This document shows, one piece after another, positions 51,251 to 59,038 of a DNA stretch of 64,000 nt. Below the pieces are notes generated by a model. The model worked only from the letters and a program-made list of their open reading frames with translations. It was not told the origin of the DNA and did not search any database. The stretch is from contig OZ007029.1 of assembly GCA_963931575.1 (NCBI GenBank), positions 806,001 to 870,000 of the forward strand, given 5' to 3'. The first letter of the stretch is position 1. Each line of letters starts with the position of its first letter. Position numbers and translations under genes: made by a program. This DNA comes from Gastranaerophilus sp944325835 (lineage in GTDB: Bacteria > Cyanobacteriota > Vampirovibrionia > Gastranaerophilales > Gastranaerophilaceae).

Positions 51251-52654
51251 ATGAGTATACAACTGGCAGAGCAATACGAGGAAAACGAACAGTACGAATT
51301 GGCGCTTGAAGAATATAAAAAACTTCACGAAAAAATGCCTAAAGATTTAGGGATTTTAGAACGCCTCGGGCACCTGTGCCTTATGACGGGCGATAAGGAG
51401 TCTGCTGCTGAATATTACTCGAAAATACTCGAATTCGATGCTACAAACACAATGGTGTACGAACAGTTGTGCGATATCTACTATTCTACGGATAAGTTTA
51501 AATATTACACTTACCGCGGGAATATGAAAAACCTTGAACACCAGTATGATTATGCTATAAGTGATTACAAAAAGGCTGTTGCAAGCACTGACAAGGAAGA
51601 AGAGATTATTCTTACCCGTTTTGCTATCGCAGGATTATATGAATTACTTAAAAATGATAACAAAGCTATTGATGAATATTTAAAAATTCTCGACCACGAC
51701 AAAAAAAATGAAGCGGCTTACGTCAAACTTGCTAACATTTATTTGCGTCAAAACATAATTACAGCAGGGATTTCAACGCTTGAGCAGGCAATGAAAAACG
51801 GAGTCGACAACCGCGGTGTGCAGGAAATTCTGGCGCAATTGTACCTGAAAAACGGTGATTACAAAAAAGCTATTGAAATTTCGCAGAATGAACTTTTGAA
51901 AATCAAGTGTTACCTTGAAATGAATGAACTCAAAACCGCTATCGCTTTGATTGAAGAAGTTGAGAAAAAATACGAAAAAGAACCACAGCTTTATATTCTC
52001 AAAGCGCAGGTTGAATTTATGCAGGAAAATTACGACAAAGCGTTTGAATATATTGAAAAATACAATCAATTAGAGAAGAATTCACCGCTCTATTACCAGA
52101 TGAAAGCGCTTATATACGAAAATAAGAATGATGAATTTAATGAGCAGGTCTGCTGGGCTAAATATCACCTTTTGAGAGGCGAAAAAGACATTGCGATCAA
52201 CGAATTTCTGCAAGCGCACCGGATTAACCCTGAGGATATTAATGTTGTGACCTCACTGGCGCTTCTGCTTGAAGAAAACAACGACAGAAACCACGCAATG
52301 GAATTTTATGAAAAATTATCAAAACTTGATCCGCGCGATAAATCTGCGCTTTTAAAGTTGGCGGATTTCAGGGAATCAATCGGCGACTACAGAATGGCTG
52401 TAGAATATCTTGAAAAATTATTAAAATTTGACGGCAAAAACACTGAATGCCTTAAACGAATGGCAAAAGCTTACGAAAAAATGAAGAATTTTCCGGCAGC
52501 GTGCGAATGCTACAATGAATTTTTAAAATACAGCCATGACCTTGCTGAAAACGAAGTAATTAAAGCAAAACTTGCAAAAATCAACGGACTGGACAGTGAG
52601 GAATCCGCTGAAGGCTGGCTTGATAAAATTATGAGCCTTTTTGCTAAGAAATAA
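51251..52654 (+). CDS. tetratricopeptide repeat protein
   Basis: 467 aa built almost entirely of TPR units of about 34 residues: for example EQYELALEEYKKLHEKMPKD, DKESAAEYYSKILEFDATN, DNKAIDEYLKILDHDKKNE, DYKKAIEISQNELL, ENYDKAFEYIEKYN and DYRMAVEYLEKLLKFDGKN. There is no signal peptide, so it is a cytoplasmic scaffold. The last 11 bases overlap the end of the convergent PurD-like gene. Partner unknown. Confidence 0.9.
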   Translation: MSIQLAEQYEENEQYELALEEYKKLHEKMPKDLGILERLGHLCLMTGDKESAAEYYSKILEFDATNTMVYEQLCDIYYSTDKFKYYTYRGNMKNLEHQYDYAISDYKKAVASTDKEEEIILTRFAIAGLYELLKNDNKAIDEYLKILDHDKKNEAAYVKLANIYLRQNIITAGISTLEQAMKNGVDNRGVQEILAQLYLKNGDYKKAIEISQNELLKIKCYLEMNELKTAIALIEEVEKKYEKEPQLYILKAQVEFMQENYDKAFEYIEKYNQLEKNSPLYYQMKALIYENKNDEFNEQVCWAKYHLLRGEKDIAINEFLQAHRINPEDINVVTSLALLLEENNDRNHAMEFYEKLSKLDPRDKSALLKLADFRESIGDYRMAVEYLEKLLKFDGKNTECLKRMAKAYEKMKNFPAACECYNEFLKYSHDLAENEVIKAKLAKINGLDSEESAEGWLDKIMSLFAKK

Positions 52655-53864
52655 TATCTTTTCGATATTTAATTCCTTCAAACGAAATAGCCGCGATCTC
52701 GTCCGAGAGCTTCTGCTTTGCTCTGGAGAGTGTACTTGCGCTTGCAGTAAGAGTACCGACAGCACCCTTTCGTGTTCCGGAATTGCCAACACACAAATTC
52801 AAATTGTCAGGTTCATCAAGCTTGTCTATACCTTGAATTTCATTGCCCTCATAGCGTGAAAATATTGTTACAGAAACTGACGCCAGCGCGTTTGTTTTTA
52901 TAACATCATAATCATCTGCGAAAACGCCCATTGCACACGCTTCAAATAACGTAATCAGGTTTTCATCAATAGCATTTAACAGTACCTGCGCATCTGCATC
53001 TTCAACGTATGGAGAAATACTTTCTACAAAGACCTTCTCATCCGTTTTAACGCACTTAAAACCTAAAATACCCATAAATGGATGTCCGGAACTTTCTAAC
53101 GCGTTTAGAAGGCGTATAACAGTGTCTTTCATTATTTTGAATTCATCATCTTTTGTAATTTTAAAATCCGGCATGCTAGCAGCAGAGCCTTTTGTCAAAT
53201 ACCCGCCTTCAAATCCGTCAGAAAACTTGTATGTAGAAACAACCCCGAGCGGCAATGCTTTGTATCCGTCCGTAACCACGTAATAAGTAAATCTGTGGCC
53301 GGAAATATATTCTTCAACAAGAATTTTATTTTCAGCACGGAAAAATAAATCATTAATAGCAATATTCGCCACAGAAATAGTCGGGCATGCAAATAAATCC
53401 TGTTCGTTTAATGGTTCCGGAGTTTTAATAACCAGCGGGAAGTTCGCATTTTTTACATAATCCAGCGCGAGCTGCGCTTTTTCAAAAACACCGAATTTAG
53501 AGGTCGGAATTTTCAGTTTATAAAGAAATTTCTTAGTTGCAGCCTCATCTATCAACTGTTTTGCACTTTCAAGGTCAGGAGCAAAAATCATCTGGCCGTT
53601 TGCGCTAAAAAAGCTTGCAATATCAGCTTTTATGGCATTTCTGGAAACCACAATTGTCAAATCAACAGAATTTTCCAGGACAAAGCTTAAAAGCTCTGCG
53701 ACATTTTCGTCCCTTATATCAACCATCTTGACATAATCCGGCATGCCGCCGCGAAATCCGGTTACAAAAATTTCACCGCAATTGTCTAAACCGTGCAATT
53801 TTTTGACAAGGGCTACAGAGGCAATATTATTCCCAACTATTAAAATATTCTTTTTATTTTCCAT
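52644..53864 (-). CDS. divergent PurD-like (glycinamide ribonucleotide synthetase family) ATP-grasp protein
   Basis: 406 aa with the domain order of PurD: an N-terminal Rossmann-like part (ILIVGNNIASVALVKKL instead of GxGGREHAL), SAKQLIDEAATKKFLYKLKIPT, PLVIKTPEPLNEQDL where PurD has KADGLAAGKG, ILVEEYISGHRFTYYV, and GHPFMGILGFKCVKTDEKVFVESISPYVEDADAQ where PurD has ExNxRxGDPExQ. Several catalytic positions differ. It may be a real but fast-evolving PurD or a paralogue with a new substrate. TATAAT lies 7 nt before the ATG; no Shine-Dalgarno. Confidence 0.65.
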   Translation of the reverse strand: MENKKNILIVGNNIASVALVKKLHGLDNCGEIFVTGFRGGMPDYVKMVDIRDENVAELLSFVLENSVDLTIVVSRNAIKADIASFFSANGQMIFAPDLESAKQLIDEAATKKFLYKLKIPTSKFGVFEKAQLALDYVKNANFPLVIKTPEPLNEQDLFACPTISVANIAINDLFFRAENKILVEEYISGHRFTYYVVTDGYKALPLGVVSTYKFSDGFEGGYLTKGSAASMPDFKITKDDEFKIMKDTVIRLLNALESSGHPFMGILGFKCVKTDEKVFVESISPYVEDADAQVLLNAIDENLITLFEACAMGVFADDYDVIKTNALASVSVTIFSRYEGNEIQGIDKLDEPDNLNLCVGNSGTRKGAVGTLTASASTLSRAKQKLSDEIAAISFEGIKYRKDIIS

Positions 53865-53871
53865 ATTGCAT

Positions 53872-53877
53872 ATTATA
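53872..53877 (-). promoter_or_regulatory. -10 box seven bases before the PurD-like ATG
   Basis: TATAAT on the minus strand followed by ATGCAAT and ATG; a TGAAAA at -35 distance is weak. Suggests a leaderless mRNA. Confidence 0.45.
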
Positions 53878-53910
53878 CTACATAAAAAGTATGATTTTCA
53901 TAAATTTATA

Positions 53911-53939
53911 TTAAATTTTCCAAAAATGCATGCTATAAT
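53911..53939 (+). promoter_or_regulatory. extended -10 promoter of the 53989 gene
   Basis: TTAAAT (53911-53916), 17-bp spacer ending TGC, TATAAT (53934-53939). Divergent from the PurD-like promoter. Confidence 0.6.
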
Positions 53940-53988
53940 TTTGACAAAGACAAAATCTTCATTAAAATCATGTCAGAAGAGAGGTTAT

Positions 53989-54225
53989 ATGGCAGGTCTT
54001 GTGAATTTATTAACTCGTGCGCTTATGCCGTCACAATCAACCGTTGTGGCGCCGGTAAGAACATCAACATCATCACCTTATGATAACAATCCGTTTGTAA
54101 CTTATAACGGAAACACTATTTCCAATACCTACGGGAAAAATCAGCCGGTACGCGGCGGATATTTCGCCGGATATGTAAACGGCAAACAAAATATTGTTGG
54201 TCAAAGGCTTTTTATTGAGGTTTAA
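53989..54225 (+). CDS. small orphan protein (78 aa)
   Basis: MAGLVNLLTRALMPSQST start, a Ser/Thr/Asn-rich middle, and a beta-rich end (GGYFAGYVNGKQNIVG, RLFIEV). I chose the ATG at 53989, since GAGAGG lies just before it and the extended -10 promoter is upstream; the longer ORF covers promoter DNA. Its last four bases overlap the convergent lpxK gene. Function unknown. Confidence 0.55.
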   Translation: MAGLVNLLTRALMPSQSTVVAPVRTSTSSPYDNNPFVTYNGNTISNTYGKNQPVRGGYFAGYVNGKQNIVGQRLFIEV

Positions 54226-55244
54226 TTCAGAATCTTTCTTAAATCAAATTCTGTTTTTAGTTTTAATGCATAGACGTTGTTAAAACCAAATCTCTGGATT
54301 TTTACAGCGTCTTTTTCAGTTGTCACTATATTCCCTTTAATTTGCGCAATATCTTCACGCGTATAGGTATAGTGATCTTCATAAATAAGCATTCCCTCGA
54401 CTTTTAAATCACCAAGAAATTTCAAAAACTGTTCCGGTTGACCGATAGCGCAAAGCGCTGTTACCGGCTGCGATTTGTCCAGAGGCGCACCGGTTTTAAT
54501 ATTGTAAATAATATCAGGCTCAACACGGCAGACTCTAACGTCTTTTTCCAGCTTTTTGGCCATAATTCTTGCGTACTGCTCGGCTTTTTTGTGGTCGGTA
54601 TTTTTACTTACGACATAAATAATATCAGCGCGCTTTAAGCCATTAAGATTTTCCCTGAGCGGGCCGTAAGGTAAAAGTCCCTCGTTGCCGAATTTCATTT
54701 CGCTGTCAACAAGAACTATGTCTGCATCGCGGTTAATTCTTCTGTGCTGGAAAGCATCATCCAGAACAATCGTTTGCACCTGAAAATTGTTAACTGCGTA
54801 TTCAGCGGCTTTAACCCTATCCGCACAGGTTAAAACTATAACCTCGGGATGAGTATTTTGGGCAAGCCAAAATGGCTCATCACCTGCGTAATAGGCGTCA
54901 CACTTTATATCGCCGTCAAGTTTGATAACATTAACATTTTTATTGTCCAGATGCCCGCAGTAGCCACGCGAAATTATACAAACCTTTTCACCGTACTGTT
55001 CAGCATAGTAATTGGCAATATTAGCGACAACAGGAGTTTTGCCGACCCCGCCGGTTGTCAAATTACCCACAGATATAACCTTTGCATTTACACAGGTAAT
55101 AGGTAAAATATACTTATCATACAGGAAGTTTCTAATTATAGTCGCCGCATCGTAAAAATATGATGCAAACTTGAGCAAAGTTTTAACAATCCCCGGTAAA
55201 TTGCTTGCCCTGTTATAATGAAAATTTGTTATTTCAGTTTTCAT
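54222..55244 (-). CDS. lpxK: tetraacyldisaccharide 4'-kinase (lipid A synthesis)
   Basis: 340 aa. LpxK phosphorylates the 4' position of the lipid A precursor at the inner membrane. VISVGNLTTGGVGKTPVVANI is the P-loop; CIISRGYCGH, DEPFWLAQ, VLDDAFQHRRI and the C-terminal IVTTEKDAVKI are family motifs. Its presence shows an LPS-bearing diderm envelope. GGATAGAGGC precedes the ATG. It starts 9 nt after the MCE gene, in the same operon. Confidence 0.93.
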   Translation of the reverse strand: MKTEITNFHYNRASNLPGIVKTLLKFASYFYDAATIIRNFLYDKYILPITCVNAKVISVGNLTTGGVGKTPVVANIANYYAEQYGEKVCIISRGYCGHLDNKNVNVIKLDGDIKCDAYYAGDEPFWLAQNTHPEVIVLTCADRVKAAEYAVNNFQVQTIVLDDAFQHRRINRDADIVLVDSEMKFGNEGLLPYGPLRENLNGLKRADIIYVVSKNTDHKKAEQYARIMAKKLEKDVRVCRVEPDIIYNIKTGAPLDKSQPVTALCAIGQPEQFLKFLGDLKVEGMLIYEDHYTYTREDIAQIKGNIVTTEKDAVKIQRFGFNNVYALKLKTEFDLRKILN

Positions 55245-55253
55245 GCCTCTATC

Positions 55254-56609
55254 CTAAAACATTAATCTAAAGAGTAAGAATCTCTTATTCAATTTTTCAG
55301 AGAATTTTCTCAAATTTGCAGTCGTGACTGTTGCATCCTCAATCATTGCCTGAATTTCTGTTTTATTCTCGCAATTTACGGAATTCAACGGTGCCAGAGC
55401 GGTTGAAATATCAAGCATTGCATTATTAAGATTTTTAATTGAAGTCGTGATGCTACCTTTAAGCTTTTCATCTTTAGTCATAGTTTCTACAAACTCACTA
55501 ATTTCATTCATATTTGAAACGATTGCCCTAAAGTCAGACGCCAGCTTTTGCGAGGATTCGTCATCACCGAATAAAATATCAATATTTTTGGAAAGAGAAT
55601 TAAACGAATTTGCCGTTTCAATAACGGTTTTCTTGACATCCTCATCCTTCAAAAGAGTATTCATGTTTTCTGAAAGTTGATGAAAATCTTTTGCGGCCGA
55701 TTCAGTAAGTGCCATAAGATTATCAAGATCCTCTTCCATAAACGAGTTCAATTTCGCCAGAACTTCACTCGCATCAGCCGTCAAAGAATTAATATTCCCG
55801 ACAGACTTTTGAAGTTCTGTAATAAGTTCATTGGAAAGCAGTTCATTAACCTTTTTATTGGTTTCTGTAAGCCCTTCTGCGGCACGATATTGCCATTCCA
55901 TGAAGTCTGCTATTCTCATTGGTTCAATTATCGTATACGGCGACTCCTGACTTGGATAAGGCAATACAACATCATCAAGTGTTGATATCAACATTGAATT
56001 AGGCTGATTTCTCTCAACCAGCAGCTTGCCTTTCATAAATTCCGGCAGAATCAGTCCCGGTAAATCGACAATATAATCAACTTTATATGCATAATTTGAA
56101 GTCACAATTTCGCGCAGATAATACGGAACCAGATCGCTTGAAACTACATTAATGTCCTTAATTTTACCGACGTCATAAACTTTATCATCCAACTTCATCT
56201 TAACAACATCATCTTTATAAAGAATATCCTTTGTTACCATTGGAAGATAAACCGTTCTGGTTTTAGGCGGAGTAATTTCAAGGAAGAGTTCACCTATAAG
56301 CCCCGACTGTTGAATTGAAAGTGCTGAAGCCTTTGGAATATCAATATCCGAATCTGTAATTACAAACTTAACTTTAACATAATTTTCATCTTCAGTAGTA
56401 ACAGGTTCAATTTCCTCAACCTGCCCGACACGCATCCCCATCATCTGAACTGCCGCACCCGGACGCATGCCGTTTACATCTTTAAATCGAACTTCTACCC
56501 TGTCAGCATTGGAAAATGTCCGGCCTTTAACTCTTATTACTACACCAAGAAGCAATACCAGCGATATAAAAGCAAGAAGTCCTACCTTAAAAGATGATGA
56601 AAATTTCAT
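55254..56609 (-). CDS. mlaD: MCE-domain (MlaD-like) periplasmic lipid-transport protein
   Basis: 451 aa. One N-terminal anchor (KVGLLAFISLVLLLGVVI, about 8-26), then the MCE domain: VEVRFKDVNGMRPGAAVQM, GMRVGQVEEIEPV, and LSIQQSGLIGELFLEITP. The remaining 300 residues are largely helical (NSLTADASEVLAKLN; AKDFHQLSENMNTLL), the tube-forming helices of longer MCE proteins. It likely serves the MlaE/MlaF-type pair at 31954-33541. AAAGGGGATATTTA precedes the ATG. First gene before lpxK. Confidence 0.9.
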   Translation of the reverse strand: MKFSSSFKVGLLAFISLVLLLGVVIRVKGRTFSNADRVEVRFKDVNGMRPGAAVQMMGMRVGQVEEIEPVTTEDENYVKVKFVITDSDIDIPKASALSIQQSGLIGELFLEITPPKTRTVYLPMVTKDILYKDDVVKMKLDDKVYDVGKIKDINVVSSDLVPYYLREIVTSNYAYKVDYIVDLPGLILPEFMKGKLLVERNQPNSMLISTLDDVVLPYPSQESPYTIIEPMRIADFMEWQYRAAEGLTETNKKVNELLSNELITELQKSVGNINSLTADASEVLAKLNSFMEEDLDNLMALTESAAKDFHQLSENMNTLLKDEDVKKTVIETANSFNSLSKNIDILFGDDESSQKLASDFRAIVSNMNEISEFVETMTKDEKLKGSITTSIKNLNNAMLDISTALAPLNSVNCENKTEIQAMIEDATVTTANLRKFSEKLNKRFLLFRLMF

Positions 56610-56682
56610 TAAATATCCCCTTTATAATGTTGATAGGCTTATTGTAACAGAAAAAATAAAAAAGTTAAATACTTAATAAAAC

Positions 56683-57462
56683 TTACAGATAATTTGCCAG
56701 AATATTTCTTACATACTGCTGTGTTTCTTTATAAGGCGGAACCCCGTCATATTTATCAACTGTCCCCGGGCCGGCATTGTAAGCCGCGAGAGCCAAAATT
56801 ATATTTCCATTATAACGTTCAAGCATGGATTTTAAATATCTTACCCCGCCGTCAACATTCTGCACAGAATTGTATGGGTCTTTAACCCCTAAACTCTTAG
56901 CGGTTGCAGGCATTAATTGCATTAAGCCCATAGCACCGGCTTTTGAGGTAGCTTTCGGGTTATAATTTGACTCCTGACGAATTACTGCATTTACAAGTTT
57001 TTCATCAACGCCATGCTTTTCGCAAATCTGAGAAATTAAATCGACAAGCTGCCCTTTTTCTGCGGGTTTTGCCGAAATATTTTGAGAATTTCGAACCTTA
57101 TTCACCTGCTCAATACTTTTATTAAGATTGCTGCGCTGTAAAGCCTCGATTTCACCATAAAGATTATCAACATCATCTTGCGGCTTACTTAATCTGGCAT
57201 TAACACTCTTAACTTTAGGATTTAATAGAAGCTGACCGAAATTAACCGACTGCGGCATAGATGACTGCAATGCCTCATTAAACGATTTTGGCATGTTTAC
57301 AGGTAAATCCGAATTTGTAAGAGGGGCTTGAACACTTTGATTTGCCTGCTGAACAGTCTGTGGATAAAGCCTGTTTAAATGCGCGTTCATCTGTGCCGCC
57401 CTTTGCATTGCCGCACTCTGTCCGCCCGTATTCAATAAATTCTGTATAAAACTTGAAAACAT
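56683..57462 (-). CDS. lytic transglycosylase (SLT domain)
   Basis: About 259 aa from the ATG at 57462 (a TTG start four codons upstream is possible). The C-terminal 115 residues are a clear Slt70-type domain: AVIRQESNYNPKATSKAGAM (catalytic Glu in RQESNYNP), GLMQLMPATAK, and ILALAAYNAGPGTVDKY. The N-terminal 140 residues are Gln/Asn-rich and disordered; no classical signal peptide is seen, as for the giant hydrolase at 6996-10634. Cleaves the glycan strand of peptidoglycan. Confidence 0.9.
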   Translation of the reverse strand: MFSSFIQNLLNTGGQSAAMQRAAQMNAHLNRLYPQTVQQANQSVQAPLTNSDLPVNMPKSFNEALQSSMPQSVNFGQLLLNPKVKSVNARLSKPQDDVDNLYGEIEALQRSNLNKSIEQVNKVRNSQNISAKPAEKGQLVDLISQICEKHGVDEKLVNAVIRQESNYNPKATSKAGAMGLMQLMPATAKSLGVKDPYNSVQNVDGGVRYLKSMLERYNGNIILALAAYNAGPGTVDKYDGVPPYKETQQYVRNILANYL

Positions 57463-57597
57463 ATACCCCGCCAAGTCTTAATTACTACATCTATTCTAGC
57501 ACAATTTAGTCAGTTGGTATCCTCCAAATAGATTAATGATTATAAATTTAAAGTCAAAAATAATAGTTTATGCTATACTAAAATTTGAGGAGTCAAT

Positions 57598-58263
57598 ATG
57601 GTAATGCAAGAAGAGGCTTTTGATAATTTTAATTTTTCAGATGAAATTTTAGATCAAATTCAGCAAAATATTCAAAGTATTATTGAAAATTTTGATGTTC
57701 CGGAGGACAACAAACTGGATGTAATCAGAAAAATTAACTTTATGTACACAAAAACCAAAGAATTAAGTATAACGGATGCTCTGACTGGTCTTTTCAACAG
57801 ACGGCATTTTGAAAATACTGCTGATAGGGAATTTCTGCGGGCCGTAAGGTACAAAAACGACCTGACCTTTGCGGTTATTGATATTGACTTTTTCAAAAAA
57901 ATTAACGACACCTACGGGCATTTATGCGGCGATAAAATTCTAAAAGAAGTAGCTTTCCTGTTGAATGACAGTTTCAGAAAAACTGATATAGTATTTAGAT
58001 ACGGCGGCGAAGAGTTCGTAATAATCCTGACAGAAACAAATGCTGAAAATGCAAAAATTCCGCTTGAAAGACTGCGCGAAAAAGTTGAAAAAAATAACTT
58101 TAAATTTAAAACACAGGATTTGAAGGTTACAATAAGTATAGGTTACGCTTCCAACCTTGATGACTGTGAGGACGCAACAGAACTTTTTGATTTCGCGGAT
58201 GATGCTTTGTATAAGGCTAAAGAAAACGGCAGAAATCAGATTAGAAATTATATTAAGGAGTAA
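57598..58263 (+). CDS. diguanylate cyclase (GGDEF domain), no visible sensor
   Basis: 221 aa. Makes c-di-GMP from two GTP. TDALTGLFNRRHFEN starts the domain; the active site is GGEEF (136-140), and the product-inhibition I-site RKTD (127-130) is at the correct five-residue distance. The first 50 residues are a helical stub without a recognised sensor domain. GAGGAG precedes the ATG and TATACT is upstream. It is the only c-di-GMP enzyme in the window and is near the PilZ-domain adhesin. Confidence 0.93.
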   Translation: MVMQEEAFDNFNFSDEILDQIQQNIQSIIENFDVPEDNKLDVIRKINFMYTKTKELSITDALTGLFNRRHFENTADREFLRAVRYKNDLTFAVIDIDFFKKINDTYGHLCGDKILKEVAFLLNDSFRKTDIVFRYGGEEFVIILTETNAENAKIPLERLREKVEKNNFKFKTQDLKVTISIGYASNLDDCEDATELFDFADDALYKAKENGRNQIRNYIKE

Positions 58264-58266
58264 AAT

Positions 58267-58614
58267 ATGAAAAAATTTTTCACACTATTTGCAGCATTAT
58301 TACTTATGTGCGGCAGTGCATTTGCTGAAGATTTCAGCAGCGTAAAAGCAAAACATATCTTAGTTGATACAAAAGCAGAAGCACTAAAAATAAAAACAGA
58401 CATTGATGAAGGTGGAAGCTTTGATTACTATGCACAAAAATATTCAAAATGCCCGTCCGGCAAAAACGGCGGCGAGCTTGGATATTTCGGCAGAGGACAA
58501 ATGGTTCCGGAATTTGAAAATGCAGCATTTAACGGCGAGGTAGGTAAAGTTAGCGAGCCGGTTAAAACGCAATTCGGCTGGCATTTAATCATGGTAGAGG
58601 ACAAAGTAAAATAG
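58267..58614 (+). CDS. secreted parvulin-type peptidyl-prolyl isomerase
   Basis: 115 aa. Signal peptide MKKFFTLFAALLLMCGSAFA, then a single rotamase domain: KAKHILVDTKAEAL, SFDYYAQKYSKCPSGKNGG, LGYFGRGQMVPEFENAAF and KTQFGWHLIMVED. It assists folding in the periplasm. It starts 3 nt after the diguanylate cyclase stop and is probably co-transcribed with it. AAGGAG precedes the ATG. Confidence 0.93.
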   Translation: MKKFFTLFAALLLMCGSAFAEDFSSVKAKHILVDTKAEALKIKTDIDEGGSFDYYAQKYSKCPSGKNGGELGYFGRGQMVPEFENAAFNGEVGKVSEPVKTQFGWHLIMVEDKVK

Positions 58615-58717
58615 CCAGCCTCCGTCATTTTGCGTACATTTAAGGGACTTTTTAAATAAGAAATAAAAAAGTGCTTGCAATTTAAAATTCAGCATGTATT
58701 ATAAAGAAGTACCCGAT

Positions 58718-58789
58718 GCGGGGGTAATTCAGTGGTAGAATGCCTCCTTGCCAAGGAGGATGTCGCGAGTTCGAGCCTCGTCTCCCGCT
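58718..58789 (+). tRNA. tRNA-Gly (anticodon GCC)
   Basis: A 72-nt cloverleaf: acceptor GCGGGGG/CTCCCGC with U discriminator, D-arm AGTGGTA, anticodon stem CCTCC/GGAGG with loop TTGCCAA (anticodon GCC), T-arm with GTTCGAG. CCA is not encoded. A terminator follows. The last 17 bases recur at 58963-58979. Confidence 0.97.
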
Positions 58790-58796
58790 AATAGAA

Positions 58797-58824
58797 AACA
58801 CTCATCGTCAGATGGGTGTTTTTT
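58797..58824 (+). terminator. terminator after tRNA-Gly
   Basis: AACACTCATC/GATGGGTGTT stem (one G-T pair), GTCA loop, T-run. Confidence 0.85.
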
Positions 58825-58829
58825 ATTAG

Positions 58830-58981
58830 CCGGATGATAGCGGCGAAAAAACGCTTTGGGCGAGTTGCGTAAGCGAGCTGAGGCTGGAGTGTTTTTGTTG
58901 ATAGGGCTGTGAAGCCCTGAAACAAAACACGGAATTGCCGTTACACGCGAGCAAACAAGAGACGAGCCTCGTCTCCCGCAC
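58830..58981 (+). repeat. structured segment ending in a duplicate of the tRNA-Gly 3' end
   Basis: Contains an AGGGCT-GTGA-AGCCCT hairpin (58903-58918), a GTGTTTTTGTT/AACAAAACAC pairing around it, and ends with CGAGCCTCGTCTCCCGC (58963-58979), identical to the last 17 bases of the tRNA before the discriminator, followed by ACCA. GAGACGA-GCC-TCGTCTC is itself a perfect hairpin. The rest of the 58615-59038 gap holds the tRNA and two terminators. Confidence 0.7.
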
Positions 58982-58984
58982 CAT

Positions 58985-59016
58985 AAAAAAGACTCATCTG
59001 TTGATGAGTCTTTTTT
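58985..59016. terminator. bidirectional terminator
   Basis: AAAAAAGACTCATC/GATGAGTCTTTTTT with TGTT loop, between the tRNA region and the minus-strand gene that ends at 59039. Confidence 0.88.
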
Positions 59017-59038
59017 ATTATATCTAATATAAAAGCTA

